Origin: Nymphaea colorata
Taxonomy: Eukaryota > Streptophyta > Magnoliopsida > Nymphaeales > Nymphaeaceae
NCBI RefSeq assembly: GCF_008831285.2
Contig: NC_045138.2
Location: forward strand, 37,811,115 to 37,875,114
Direction of reading: 5' to 3'
Length of the DNA: 64,000 nucleotides
The notes beneath the pieces were generated by a model. It saw only the letters and a program-made list of their open reading frames with translations. It was not told where the DNA came from and did not search any database. Below, one piece after another: positions 11,565 through 24,149 of the stretch. Position 1 is the stretch's first letter. Each line of letters begins with the position of its first letter. The translations under genes and the position numbers were made by a program.

Positions 11565-14274
11565 AGTGTGTGGTTTATTTTGTCTGTGGGGCTAGATGGA
11601 AGAGACAGGTTGGATCTGAATCTAAGTCCAAAGTTCACGCAGCTGGTTGGAGTTATATTTACCTGCTTCACTTAATCTTGCTGCCAATCATTGTAGGAAT
11701 CGGCGTCTTTCCGTTTTCTTAGTGACTATCTGATTTGAACAGTGTTTGACAGCTAAATCCATATGGTTGGATCAGAAGCATATGGCCTGTGTCGGTAGTA
11801 GAGTGGGCAAAAGAAAGCCAAGCTGCAGAATATTGCGCCCAAGATACTGAGGAATCAGAATACATATCGGCTCCACTGGTAAATACACTACCAAAATAGT
11901 CTCAACGCAGACTTGGCATAACTGGCCCGATTGATGGGCAGGTAGAAAGTCTGTCGTCAATATGATTCACATAAGAGTGTAAGAGTTTTGGGCAGCAAGA
12001 CCTTTACTCTGAACAATTGTTGGTCTGGACATAGATTTGGGCTTATGTTAACTTATGTATTAGCTAATAGAAGTGTGTCGGCCGGTGGGCATGCTTGTGG
12101 GTGTGCAGAGAAGAAAGAAAAGTAGTCACCATGTAGGTGGCCCTCTTAGTGTACACCACCAAGACGTGACCCACGCACCTGCTGATGCATTTTCATGTCT
12201 TGTAGGTACTTTAACTGAACGTTTCATAATATTGTGTTATTGAAACATATGTTCTTTATCACATATTTCACAACTACCACTTTATTGTTTAAAAAGTACG
12301 ATGCACTGCTGTTGGAATAAATGAACAAAGTATCACATATTCAACAACTCCTGTGCATGCCACCTACTCATAAAAGTGAGTGAGAGATACAATTGGTTTT
12401 GCTTAAAGGCCGTGCACCACCCCAGTTTTTCAAAAATCAAAATATTTTTTTAAATTAAATTTGGCCCAATAAAGATTTTGAAAATTATATAATGTTCTTC
12501 TTTCAAGAAAACCTTGGCTCTCCCAACTGACTATATCGAGTATTGGGTACTTGCCCGTAACACATTGTGGCGAGTACATACTCACTAGGATCGGTATTAG
12601 GGACCAACCCGTCTCTATTGCCACTTCACTTTCTTGTCTCCGCCCCCTCCCCCATTTGGTATAGATTATCGGCCGCATAAAGACAACTATCATCTCTCTC
12701 TTTCTCTTTTCAACCCTTGCACGGGGGTTTCTCCATTTCATCCATTAAATGGGAAGTGGAATGTACTACAATAGCATTAGTGGAGCTACATATGTGTTTG
12801 TATAAGTCACTGCCCACACCAACCCATCAAAAAATTTCGACTCAAATTTAGACTGGGATGAATAAAAAATTGTATATGATACTGCTCACATCAAACCTGA
12901 ATATATAATTCAAGTGCCCCTTGACCAAAAAAATCCTATTTCTTCCAATAGTATAACTTTTTGGAACAACTTAGTATATTTTTTTAGCATGTATATTATG
13001 AATATATGTTTGGAGAGCACAAATATCAACCGTGGACCCCAAGAACAAGTTGTCCTTTTTTTTGTTATGCGAGGAATGGAAGAATAATTCACAATCATAA
13101 GCAAGATGAAGCAAAGAACTTGGTGTGCATGAGGTCGGAATTGCACAATTCCCGCTGATCATGTCCACATCAAGCTTCATTTCAAGCCCAATTCAGGTAA
13201 TATTGCCTTATTAATTGGATCCACATTTTCAGTGCAAATCTTGACACAATTGGTCACCTCTTTTCGAGTCCTGCGGGTAGGAGAACATGGATATATGCAA
13301 CTCGGTTCGCGACCGATACAGCAGAAAATGGATTCTGAAGAAACTCTTCATCCACAGACTGATCATTTAAGTTCACATGCTTAGGTTTAGTTTTGCTAAC
13401 AATATATGCCATAAATATCGTTATCATATATATATATATATATATATATATAACATTTTTTTAATTGAAACTTTAGATCACGTCCCGTCGTCCACTACTC
13501 AATTTTTATTCCACCACAAATTAGACTATTAGAAAGGAGAGACATGGTATACTGCCATCTGGTTCAATCTGCAGACTTTTTTCTATGGTCCCATATCACA
13601 ATTACAAAATTTTCAAAACCATCATTTCGTTTCATAAGCAAGCATGTACTCCCATCTGTTCTATGCACCATTAAATGATAGTACTAAAGCATAGTAAAGA
13701 AGATACCTTTTAGTTTTAACCTTGACAACAAGCAAGAGGTGGACTTCCTCAGATCTTTTAGGTGTCGTTTCGGCCAAAAAGAAACAACTTTGCCCAAGTC
13801 ATTCATTTGATTTAGAAATTGTCTCCATTATTTCAAATGGAGATTGCACGGTGCTTTGTGTGTGCACATACATATTAATACATATGCATCTATATACATT
13901 ATCAAAATTTGGGAAAAGAAATGGATAAATTATAAGAATTAGGTAAAGGATTTTCAAATGAGATGCCGTGTGATGACCTGTAACTCGCCATTAATGCCAT
14001 TCTTCCTACCTCCACCAGATTAGCTGCTTCTTTTAGTGTCATTTAAACGTAGGGACAAACACATGTTGTGCTGCCAGAGATTGAATGCACGGGTACAACG
14101 CTAAGGCTAATGTTGGCCTTGTTTTAATAACCAAAGTATTCTTGTACTCCTACAAAGATAAAATGAAAAGTTCAAAATTCTCAGACACGAAAATAGTGGG
14201 GGGCGAGGTTGAAAGGGATGGTGCAAGCTTAAAAGGTGGCACCATTGCACTGCTGAGATCAGCCGAACGGTCAG
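11565..14274. repeat. U block, second copy, leading into WSD copy 2
   Basis: 11571-13548 repeats the order of the first U block. 13560-14274 is the gene-proximal part shared with 42470-43127 before copy 4. Relative to copy 4, the segment just before exon 1 lacks about 30 bp containing a TATA-like box. A (TA)n run lies at 13426-13452. Confidence 0.7.
13426..13452. repeat. (TA)n microsatellite
   Basis: Uninterrupted AT/TA run within the U block. Confidence 0.9.
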
Positions 14275-17200
14275 ATGATGAGAGGAGGAGCGGCAGCAGA
14301 AGGTGGGGATGGGGATGAGCGGATTCCGGTCAGCCCCAACGGCCAGTTCTTCAATAGCTCGGTTCTGTCCGTCTACATTCTGGCAGTGTTCGAGCTGGAG
14401 AGCCCCGTCGCTGGTGGGGAGCAACGCGAGGAGATCCTCAGGAAGGAGTTCTTGCCAGTCAGCACTCGCTTCTCCTCAATCATGGTAGTTTACATGGTGC
14501 CCAAATCTTTTTCATCATTTTGGTCTTCTGTCTTTCTCCTTGCTTCCCTTCCTCTCGTGGCTTTGTTATGCTTTTTGGCGGTTGGTAGGAGTAATTTTGA
14601 TAGAAGATTGATCGAATGGCCTCATTTTTTCTTATTGAGAACGTGTGATGGTTAGCCATTAATCTAGCCACAGAGAGAGAAAGAGAGAGAGAGAAATGTT
14701 TACATGGGAACCGAACAAGGGAGGCGCTCACTAGACGCCACCCAGACCGACCAGTTAGTATAGTTTACGAGGGTATTGCAGATCACCCGCCTGGATCATG
14801 ATCTCTTCTCGCTGCAAAACATGCTCCAAAAGAGAAAGGTGGAAGTGCCTTTCGAACCTCGCTGAATGACAATACAAGTCATTGTTGACAGCGAAGCTCC
14901 ACACTGCACCATTTCTTTTGGCCAGTTTCCACCTCTCTGTCTCTCTCTCTCACTAAGCATCCCTGATCCCTCTCATTCAGATAACAATGGTTTATTAATT
15001 TGAACTCGAACTAGTTCGGCCAATTAGAAAAGCAGAAAAAGAAAGTTTGAATTCTCAAATGGCTCTTTCATAAAAACGAGACACCCTTTTCTATGCAGAA
15101 CTGGTCTAGCTCCAAAAAAAAAGACTGGTTGGAGTCACCATCAGATTTAACTTGCTTGGGCATTCTCAAGTCGCTTCTGCTTCTGTTTGACGCCTGAAAA
15201 TGACGTTACCGTCTTCCTCCACCCGTCTGGAAGAAATAGTGCACTTTACCAGCTATTCATGTCAGACAACTCATAAATGTCCCCAGCTGCCTACAACCAC
15301 TAACAAATCAGTCCCGATGTACCACAAAATTTCTAATGCTGCAAAGAAGACTGCATGGACAGTTGTGCAGTCACGGCTTCATTTTCATGATATGATCGCT
15401 GTTTGAAAGCAGAAGGCCTGTTATAAGAACAGGGTGTTCTGTAACTGCGTGTATTATCAAAGAAGGAGCGATAAGAACAGCTTTTACGTGTTCCAGGCGT
15501 TCCATCGCGCCCAGCATGGAACAAAAGCTGGCATCTGTTCGGCTGGTGCTGTTACCAGACTCATACATCCCCTTATAGCGTTGTTGCGGGACCTATAAGG
15601 GATTGGATTTCTTAATGTTTCCATGTTTACCTTTCAAAAAGGCGAAAAGAAATTCCAGCTTGATTACCCAGATGAGTGGCGCCATTAAGATATATACTAC
15701 TTGTGTGCTCGGGAATTTCGTCTTCACCAATGTTAGATGGAAAACCTTGCATAAAATACAAATTTTGATGCTCATTAATGCCACTGATCTTTCATAAAGT
15801 TTAGTTCAAACTTTTACCCTTGTCACACTTCTGAGGTGGAAAAAATTTGTTTTCCTATTATTTGTAGGTCAAAGATACAAAGGGTGTGAAACATTGGAAG
15901 CCAGTGAAGGTGAACATTAAGGATCATATAAGGATCCCAACTTTTCCCCCTGGATTATCACCTGAAGAATATGAGAAACACCTGCAAGGATACCTCTCAG
16001 AGATAGCCATTGAAGAAATGTCGCAGAACAAGCCCCTGTGGGAGGTCCATATCTTCAAGTACTGCACTCCTAGTGCAGTGAACACCCTTGTGTTCAAGCT
16101 CCACCATGCAATTGGGGATGGCTTCTCCCTGATGACAGCATTGTTTTCCTGTCTGCGAAGAGCCGACGACCCGTCCCTGCCACTTACATTTCCATCTTGT
16201 AATGGTTCCTCCAAGCAAAACCGTTCTAAAATTGAAAACGGAACCATATGGAGACATCTCTCACCGCTTTGGTTCACCTTTCAAGACTTTGGCTGGAGCC
16301 TGCTGAAAAGCAGTTTGCTTGTAGATCCTAAGTCTCCTATAAGATCAGGAGAACTTGGGGTTGAGTTCAAGCCAGTGTTCATCTCCTCTATTTCTCTTTC
16401 ACTAGAGGAGATTCGAGAAGTTAGAGAAGAATTGAAGGCAGTAAGTTTCTTTGACCTATCGTGGATGTAAATTTCCTGTTCATTTGCTTACAAGAGTCCA
16501 ACGTGTCCGCCAAAAAGTACTAAGCGTGATGCCTCGTTTTTATAAACTAAAGTGCTTAAAAGTTATGAAAATCTAAATAAACCTTTTTTTTTAGTTTCAA
16601 CAGTATTTTGGCACTAAAAACTACAACACACCCACCTTTTTTTCGGTCTTCCAGAACTTATCAGACAAAAGGTCACGAAAACGACTAAAGATTAGAAGAT
16701 ATTAATATTTTATCTCCTCTTTTGACAATTCTAGGCACCAATATTCAACCACACCATCCGTCAGGGTTAATTGCTAAAAGCAAAACATGGTTTACATTTT
16801 ACTGTAATGTCTTCATTATCCGCTGATTTCTTGCCTTCTTATTTTCACGGCAGACCGTGAATGATGTAATCACAGGGACTGTATTCTATGGCATTCAGTT
16901 GTACATGCACCGCATGAGTCCGGGCTCAGAAAACTTACCTGCCACTGCATTGGTGTTGCTAAACACAAGAAGTGTCTCTAAGCATCTGTCTTTAGAGGAT
17001 ATAAGGAAGGATGGAGCTGAAGCGTCATGGGGAAACCAGTTCGGATTCATTCATGTTCCTCTCCCTGCATGCAAATGCATCAAGAAGGCGAACCCAATCG
17101 ATTATGTGTTTGAAGCACAAGAACTGATCATGAAAAAGAGGAGCTCACTTGGTGTATATCTAACTGGGAGATTCTTAGAGATGCTAAGGAGGTTAAGAGG

Positions 17201-17716
17201 CCCTGAGGTGAGCCTAACACTTATAACCAACCATGTCAAATGGGTAGTCACCATTTGACAATGTTTGAAGCATGGCTGGAGCATGACAGAGATTTTAAAA
17301 TTGTTACGTTCTGATTTGGTTCAACCGGCCAATCGGATTTGAGTTCACTTGGTTCATTTCCTTTGGCAAAAGCTGGATCTCCAGCTCTAGATTTGGACTC
17401 ATATCAAGTTCTTCATCTGAGTTTGAATCAGAACATGACTGAATGTCCAAATTTCCATGAAATTGGAACTTATATGACTCTTTGGCTTGTTACAGGCAGC
17501 AGCAGAGCACATCCATTCGACACTAAGAAACACCAGCATGACCATTTCAAACATAATTGGCCCATTGGAGAAGATATCCATGGGGGGTTGTCCAGTTAAA
17601 AGCTTCTATTTCATGGTGACACGTTTACCGCAGGTGGGTATGCTCGTTAGACAGGCACATGTGCATGCAAGAGTGCGTTTGTATATATATATATGTGTGT
17701 GTGTGTGTGTGCGTGT

Positions 17717-17754
<38 letters not shown>

Positions 17755-17994
17755 TTTTCATAATACCCTGTTTAGATTCGTCTGCCATGGTTGATAGAGA
17801 GTTGCTAATGTCTGCAGAGCCTCACCATATCAATGCTGAGTTACATGGGGAAGCTGAGATTGGCTGTAGGAGGAGAGAAAGGCTTCTTAGATTCTGAAGC
17901 GATGTCAGGATGCTTCGAAGAAGCATTTGCCAAGATACTTGATGCTGTAAGAGGGAAGCGTTATACACCACCCTCAAGCCAGGGAGATGTCTGA
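14275..17994 (+). CDS. WSD: WSD-like wax ester synthase/DGAT, tandem copy 2 (complete)
   Basis: Five exons: 14275-14484, 15868-16440, 16854-17207, 17496-17633 and 17818-17994; GT-AG throughout, phase 0 junctions, 483 residues (Arabidopsis WSD1 is about 480). The start is the first of two adjacent ATGs, shared with copy 4, and is followed by the family's N-terminal PVSPNGQFF segment. HHAIGDG is at residues 149-155, PLWE at 126-129 and SNIIGPLE at about 397-404. Exon 5 has lost the TAA used by copy 1 (CGT TAT instead of CGT TAA) and reads on for ten residues, YTPPSSQGDV, to TGA. The expected role is acyl transfer from acyl-CoA to fatty alcohol or diacylglycerol. All family motifs are intact, so it is probably functional, although its promoter lacks the TATA-like box of copy 4. 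Confidence 0.9.
14699..14815 (-). repeat. tRNA-related SINE-like segment in WSD copy 2 intron 1
   Basis: Homologue of the clearer copies at 24219-24340 and 43574-43690. Here the B-box-like part is mutated (GTTCGGTTCCC on the - strand). Confidence 0.35.
17681..17753 (+). repeat. (TA)n(GT)n(GA)n microsatellite in WSD copy 2 intron 4
   Basis: Compound repeat at the same intron position as in copies 1 and 4, with a GA run shorter than in copy 1. Confidence 0.95.
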
Positions 17995-20494
17995 GAGGGA
18001 AAATGAATTGTCCCATAAAACAGACGCTTTTCTGGGAACGTTCAAGTCTGTTTTATCTCCCCAATACTCTATTGCCTTCATTTCTACAATTCCTGCTATC
18101 TCACTCCCTTTCTCTTGCTACTGAGAGCTTATCTCAACGTTTTAAGGTTATACTTTGCCCATGCATCTATTCATGGTGCGACCCAGATTGTTGAATGGAT
18201 ATGAATAGACCTTTGTATTGCCAGAAACTGGCGTGTATACAATGGATTCTGCAATATTTTAGAGTCAGCAGTTATAACAATCTAATGATTTGGGACGTTT
18301 GATAGCCTCGAGTTTGAGATCCTCAGGATTTGAAAACCATGCATTTAAGATCAAACCCTCCCACTTTCGATTTCCTACCATTTTTCAATGCGAAGAAGTA
18401 AATATGGATTTCAAGTGTGGATGAACCATTGATTTTTTGTCATATTAACAAAAACATGCCACATCAGATCTATGGATTTCAAATAGAGAGTAATCAAACC
18501 CCCCAGTGATTTTGAAATTAGAAAAGCGTTTTTATGTTGTAAAAACAAAATCTAACACCCCATTGTTGCCAAATCTACAATGCAAATCACATAATATATA
18601 CAGTAAAATTGCTTATAAAGACATTAACTGTGGTCGTTGAAGAGGTACTTATGCATAAGCTTTTGCGGCGCGCTCTCTCCCCCACATATGAATGCGTAAA
18701 TGTCGGCATATAAGGCATGAAAATTAAGGAAATAGCAGGATGTATGCTCAAGCCAGATCCCGAACGAGACAGGAACCATTTACCAACCTACTTGCGTCTA
18801 TTCTCATGGATACAAGTCGAATATCAAGAACTCGCTACCAATCTTATCTAAAGAGACTGTGCTGAATCTATATGGTCCAATTTGATTAGAATGACAGAAA
18901 TTAGATCTGAGCTATGAAACTGGTGCAATCTTAAAGGCGAACACCCGTGCACTCATTTAGAGGGGCATATGACAACCCAGATTTTGAGGATAGATACATG
19001 TAAGGGTCGAATGGGCTAGAGGTCCAAATTTTGGACTTGAAATCTGACGACGAGAGAGGACCAACTAGAGTCAAATGGTCGGTCGCTTAAACGAGAATGG
19101 GACATTAAATCTCAATTCTGCTCCCATGATCCATAGTGGGAACGGTTCGGGTTTGACCACGGCTGACCCGAACGTCCCATGGGGCACCTCGCCCACCCAT
19201 CCTGCCCCTTTGGACCCACATCCACTCTTGACCCGAGCCGTTTGCATCGTCTAGCTAGCTCCTCTGAACTAGAAACAGGGTGCCCTCTTCCGTCACCAAC
19301 AGGAGACAAAAAAGGGAGATACTGCGTTCACCGTGGATCAAGAGGAGATCGGACGGCTGACAGTGATTCCCCTCCTTAGTGTTTCTAAGGGACCCTCTCA
19401 GAAAGCCTATCAAAGGAATTCCCTCCACTTGTTTAGTCCGTGTGATGCTTCTTGGCGGATGGTTCGCAATCACGTTGTTCTTGTAGATGTGTGGTGTCTC
19501 TTGGTTTTTCGGAGATGGGTGCTTCTGCATTTGTGCTTTTGGTTTATTTTCCTCTGTTTTCTCTTCTCTAGAAACGATGATCTTGATTCTTAAATTTGGT
19601 CTTTTTTTGTGATTTTGTTTAGAGTTGGTAGTGTTGGGTGCTGTATCTTCGCCGTTTTTTGAAACAATAGTGCATTTTCGCGTCTGGTATTGCTCTCTTT
19701 CCCTATCTCTGTTTCTCATTGAATTTTTTGTTCGGCAATGTTTTCATGGGCTTTTCAGTAGCCTCATTTGGGGTGTTTTCTGTTTTGAAGATGATGATGA
19801 ACATGAAGTCATTGACTTATGATCGTCTTGATATGATTATAACATCCATCGCTACGTTCTTTCAGATTCATTATCATATTTTCTTTCTTTTCCGGATTCC
19901 GTGTACTGCGTTTGGTTTTTAATCGATGGGGATGAAAGAAAAACATAATCCAACACTTGAACTGAAGCGAATTCTTTCTGATGGATCATTGTTGTTTCTG
20001 AATCTTAGAGCTGTTCTTATTTTTAATTGTTTTTCACTTTTGGGATGCTCTGTTTCTATTTTTTGTATTCTTGGGAGAGTCCATGCTCCATACCTTTGAA
20101 AGAGTGTCAAGTGGTTGGGTTTGACCCAAACTTAACTCATACAATTCAACGAGCTTTGGTCAAAAGGGGTTTGGTTTGAATGGAACTCGTGACCTGGATT
20201 TAGTACAATTTTTGTAAAAAAAGATCCAATTAATGTAGATGCAGCAACATCAACATACTCTGGCTGTTCTTCAATATTTTCAATCTTATGTCTCCATTGA
20301 TACCATTATCACAAGCCTGAATATTTTCATTTGCCCGATCATTTTGATTCGTTCACAAAATGACCAATTATATATTCTCCATTTTCTTTTTCAATGCAGT
20401 TATGTTATCCACTAAACTCTCTATTATGTTCTACCCGAACTGCACACTAACTTCTGAGGTGTCATCTTCCAAACTTAAAGAGTTTTCTCCCTAA
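17995..20494. repeat. D block copy 2
   Basis: Matches 2210-4200 and 4670-5160 of the copy 1 block. The stretch equivalent to about 4204-4670 is deleted here. No gene seen. Confidence 0.7.
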
Positions 20495-22699
20495 GGGCCC
20501 GTTTGATTGTCGGGTGAAATTTAACGTGGTAAATTTACCATGGTAAATTTTTCTGAAAAAATTTACAGGATGAATTTTCTTCCTCTTTTAATCTGAAACT
20601 CTGTTTGATACACAGGAAAAATTTAACGTGGTAAATTTAACCATGTTTGATGCACAGGAAAAAATTAACATGGTAAATTTAAACATGTTTGATGTACAAA
20701 AAAAATTTAACGTATTTAACGTGGTAAATGTTGTTTTTTTGTGTCCTATCCTTTTCAAATTTGACGTTGGAATTTAACGTCATAAAACAGTACATTGAAA
20801 GGACAAGAGCTAAAGGCTTGAATTAAAAATATGAGGGAACGCAATTTTAACTGTTCATAAGCAGAACATAGACAAAGCATAACATAAGATGAAGGCTACA
20901 CAAGAAACTTGTAAGAAAGACACACACCAGTAAGAGGTAAATGCATTTGTTTTGCTGCTGCTCAAGTCCCCTCACATAAGCGATGGCACTTAGAGGAGCA
21001 AAGGTCTGGCCTCACATTTTCAGAATTTCTATACAAGACCTTGAGCAAGGTGATGAAGACCTTCTGGTATCTTTTAAAAGAGGAAAAGACTAATCTATAC
21101 CCCACACAGTCTGCAAACCATAACATACACACATACATACACGTAAGCACTAACTAATTTGCGACCCAAATGGTTAACTGAACATGCAATGGATTATCTA
21201 AGCTAACGTGCTACACAAACAATTGGGTGAGATAGGCTAGTATTCATGTAACCATGTAATCTTTTTGCTTATTTTCAGTCTCTTTTCTGCTTTTTTCTAT
21301 TTAACCATGTATTGAACAAAGTGGTATTCTTTCACATGCTACATCCCCAAAGAAATTCATTTAACTGTATAAGTGACTACAATACAGTGCTGGACCATCT
21401 AAACAGCGGTTTGTAAAGAAGCAGATTAATCCGTCCAACGCTCCCTTTCTCTCCCTCCTGTAGGGGCATCACCACTTTACCCTCAGTACTATCAAGCACA
21501 TTACTAAAACCCTCCGCTTCCGACAATCCCAACAAATCTACAGCAACCATTCATATCAATTCTACTGGGGCCTCCAAAAACCAAGCAAGAGAGACAAATT
21601 GTGTGAACTCCACAGACAATCCCACCAAATTCATACTAAAGAGCGGCCTTCAACATACAGTAGAAGACATCCTAACAATATTTTCAGAAGTAGATTGTGT
21701 GAACTCCACAGACATCCTAACTGAACCTGCAAATCTACAACGAACATGATAGCATCCGAAAGAAGCCTGCCTGAATATAATTTTGCTGAGGAGAAGACTT
21801 GCTGCTGCTGGCGGGCAGTGGGATTTGATGGCAAAGGGCGATGATCTGCTCTTGGTGAAAGAGGGGACGAATTGCAACTTGAGGGTCTGTCACTTGACAC
21901 TGAAAAAAAAAAAATCCCCGCGGTGAATAGGAATACTTAAGCAGGTGATCTTGGAACTATCCAGTAATTTCAAGTAACTATTGCCGCAGATCATGACAAT
22001 CAAATTAAAAACGAAGGAATTCAAAGACTATGATGAATGAGAAAAATTAAAAACAAAGAGGAATGCCCTAATCGGTGGTTCAGGAGTTTGCCCTGACGCA
22101 CGAGAGAGAGGAATTTACCTTGCAGATGTCCCTACTGCTCGGCCCTGGCAATGAAGGAAGGTTGGAGATATGGCTGGCTTGCTCGATCGTGGCAGAGATA
22201 GAAGGCCACAGAACGGTGGCAAAGGCATCAGCAAGAGGGAAAGGGAGAAAGCGAATGCATCGGCAAGAGCAAGAGAGAAAGGGAGAAAGCAAACCGGCGG
22301 AGGAGCGGAGCGGCGACGGCAGAGTGGCGATGGTGAGAGGGGCGACGCCTCTGGTGCGACGGTGAGAAGGCGAGAAGGCGAGGGAGACGAGGCTGCAGAG
22401 GGAGGAGGTTGCGACGGTGAGAAGGCAGGAATGTGAGGGAGACGAGGCTGCAGAGGGAGGAGGTTTGGGGTGAAATGAGCGTCTGAAGAAGCGTTGTCGA
22501 GCGGGTGAAATTTCACCTACTCTCGTTTACATTAAATAGGTGAAATTTCACCGTGTTTGATGCTTGTTTAGTCGGGCGGATGAAATTTCACCTACTCTCC
22601 TTCTCCTTTACATTAAACAGGTAACAGCTGAAATTTCACTCACCCGTACATTTTTCACCCTCTCCTCCAGTAATTTATCCTGGCCATCAAACAGGGGCC
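20495..22699. mobile_element. Tourist/PIF-Harbinger-like non-autonomous element E1 (2205 bp)
   Basis: The ends are GGGCCCGTTTGAT and ATCAAACAGGGGCC, flanked on both sides by TAA, the target duplication type of PIF/Harbinger elements. The paralogous copy 1 block keeps the empty site (TTTTCTCCTTAAAGAAAAAC, 5155-5174), proving insertion here after the duplication. The left 250 bp hold repeats of TTTAACGTGGTAAATTTA next to TTTGATG. The right end holds palindromic GGTGAAATTTCACC motifs. A GC-rich module at 22100-22500 recurs in the elements at 33902-40037. No transposase frame was seen. Confidence 0.8.
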
Positions 22700-24149
22700 T
22701 AAAGAAAAACACTACTAAATTTTAATGCATGGATTTTTCAATCAAAATTAATAAGCAAAGTCAAATAAGAAAAAGCAGACGATTATAAGTAAGGAAAATA
22801 GATATCATGTATTAATTATGTTTGATAATACCATCATAACAGGAACTGCTACAATGTCAAGAATTGACTGATATATAAGCTCCTATCTAAGGGGCGGACT
22901 CTCCTCTCGAGTTTGTGGTCGATATTATGAGTAGAAAATGAGAGAACAGTTTTCGAGGGTAACATTTTTTTTTACCTTGCTACGCTGGTAAAACCTTTTG
23001 ACTTTGGGGTGGTAAACATTTTCCACCTCTCCTCAGATTAATAGTAAAACCTTCTTCCTCGGTTTCTGGACATGCTTTATAGTGAAGGGACAAACACGAA
23101 TCAAAAGTCTTAATCAAACGGCCTGCCTGCATTGGCGCAGAGACAGTGAGTTGGAAGGTGCACACATAGCACCAGTGCAATCTCCAACCCGTCTCTGTTG
23201 CCACTTCACTTTGTTCTTCCTCCCCTCATTTTTTTTCTCCTCTCGCCTCTCTCTCATCCCTCTTTTCTCGTTTCTCTTTCTCTCTCTCCTGCTCTTATTT
23301 CCCCCTGCTCTTATTTCCCACTGGTATAGATTGTCGGCAGCATCAATGACAACTATCATCCCTCTCTTTCTTTCTCTCTCTTTTCAACCCTTGCTCACAC
23401 CAGCCCATGAAAAAATTTCGACTCAAATTTAGATTGGGATGAATAAAAAATTGTATATGATACTGCTCACATTAAACTTGAATGTCTAATTCAAGTGCCC
23501 CTCGACCAAAACCTCCTGTCTCCTCCACGGTATAATAGTATAACTTTTTGAAACAACAACTTAGTATATTTTTCAACATGTATAGTATGAATGTATGTTT
23601 GGGGAGCACAAATATCAACCGCGGACCCCAAGAACAAGTTGTTCTTTTTTTGGCATGCCAGGAATGGGAAGAATAAATACAACCCCAAGAAGAGCTGTAT
23701 TGGCTTCACAATCAAAACCAAGCATTGAGGAAGAAGCGTTCTTGCCTATTAAGCAAAAAGCTTGGTGCGGATGAGGTTGCAATTGCACAAATCACAATTG
23801 CCTATTAAGCAAAGATGCATCAGCCACTTAAAGTGTGTGAGGGATACAGTTGGCCTTATAAAGACTATGCATTATGCACAACATGTGGATAACCATCTTT
23901 AAGTAGAGAGAGTGACAGGCCAACAAGAGCCATAAGCCACCCCAGTTTTTCAAAAATCAAATTGTTTTTTTAATTAAATTTGGCCCCATAAAGATTTTGA
24001 AAATTATATAATGCACATCTTTCAAGAAAAATCTTGGCTCTACCACTAACTATATCATCATAAGCACCGAGTTAGGTACCCATCGGTATGGGCGGAGGGA
24101 AGAGGGCCTGTGGTGCCCAATGGTCGTCACAGTTGACACATATAATTAT
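22700..24149. repeat. D remnant and truncated U block before WSD copy 3
   Basis: 22703-22860 continues the D block interrupted by E1. 22870-24110 is an abbreviated U block. Near 24110 it jumps into intron 1 sequence, so the promoter-proximal segment and exon 1 of copy 3 are deleted. Confidence 0.65.

Noticed and set aside
22115-22516. 133-codon Pro/Ser-rich - strand frame in E1
   Set aside because: Begins in the element terminus and follows GC-rich repeats; kept only as a shared module of E1-E3, not as a protein.
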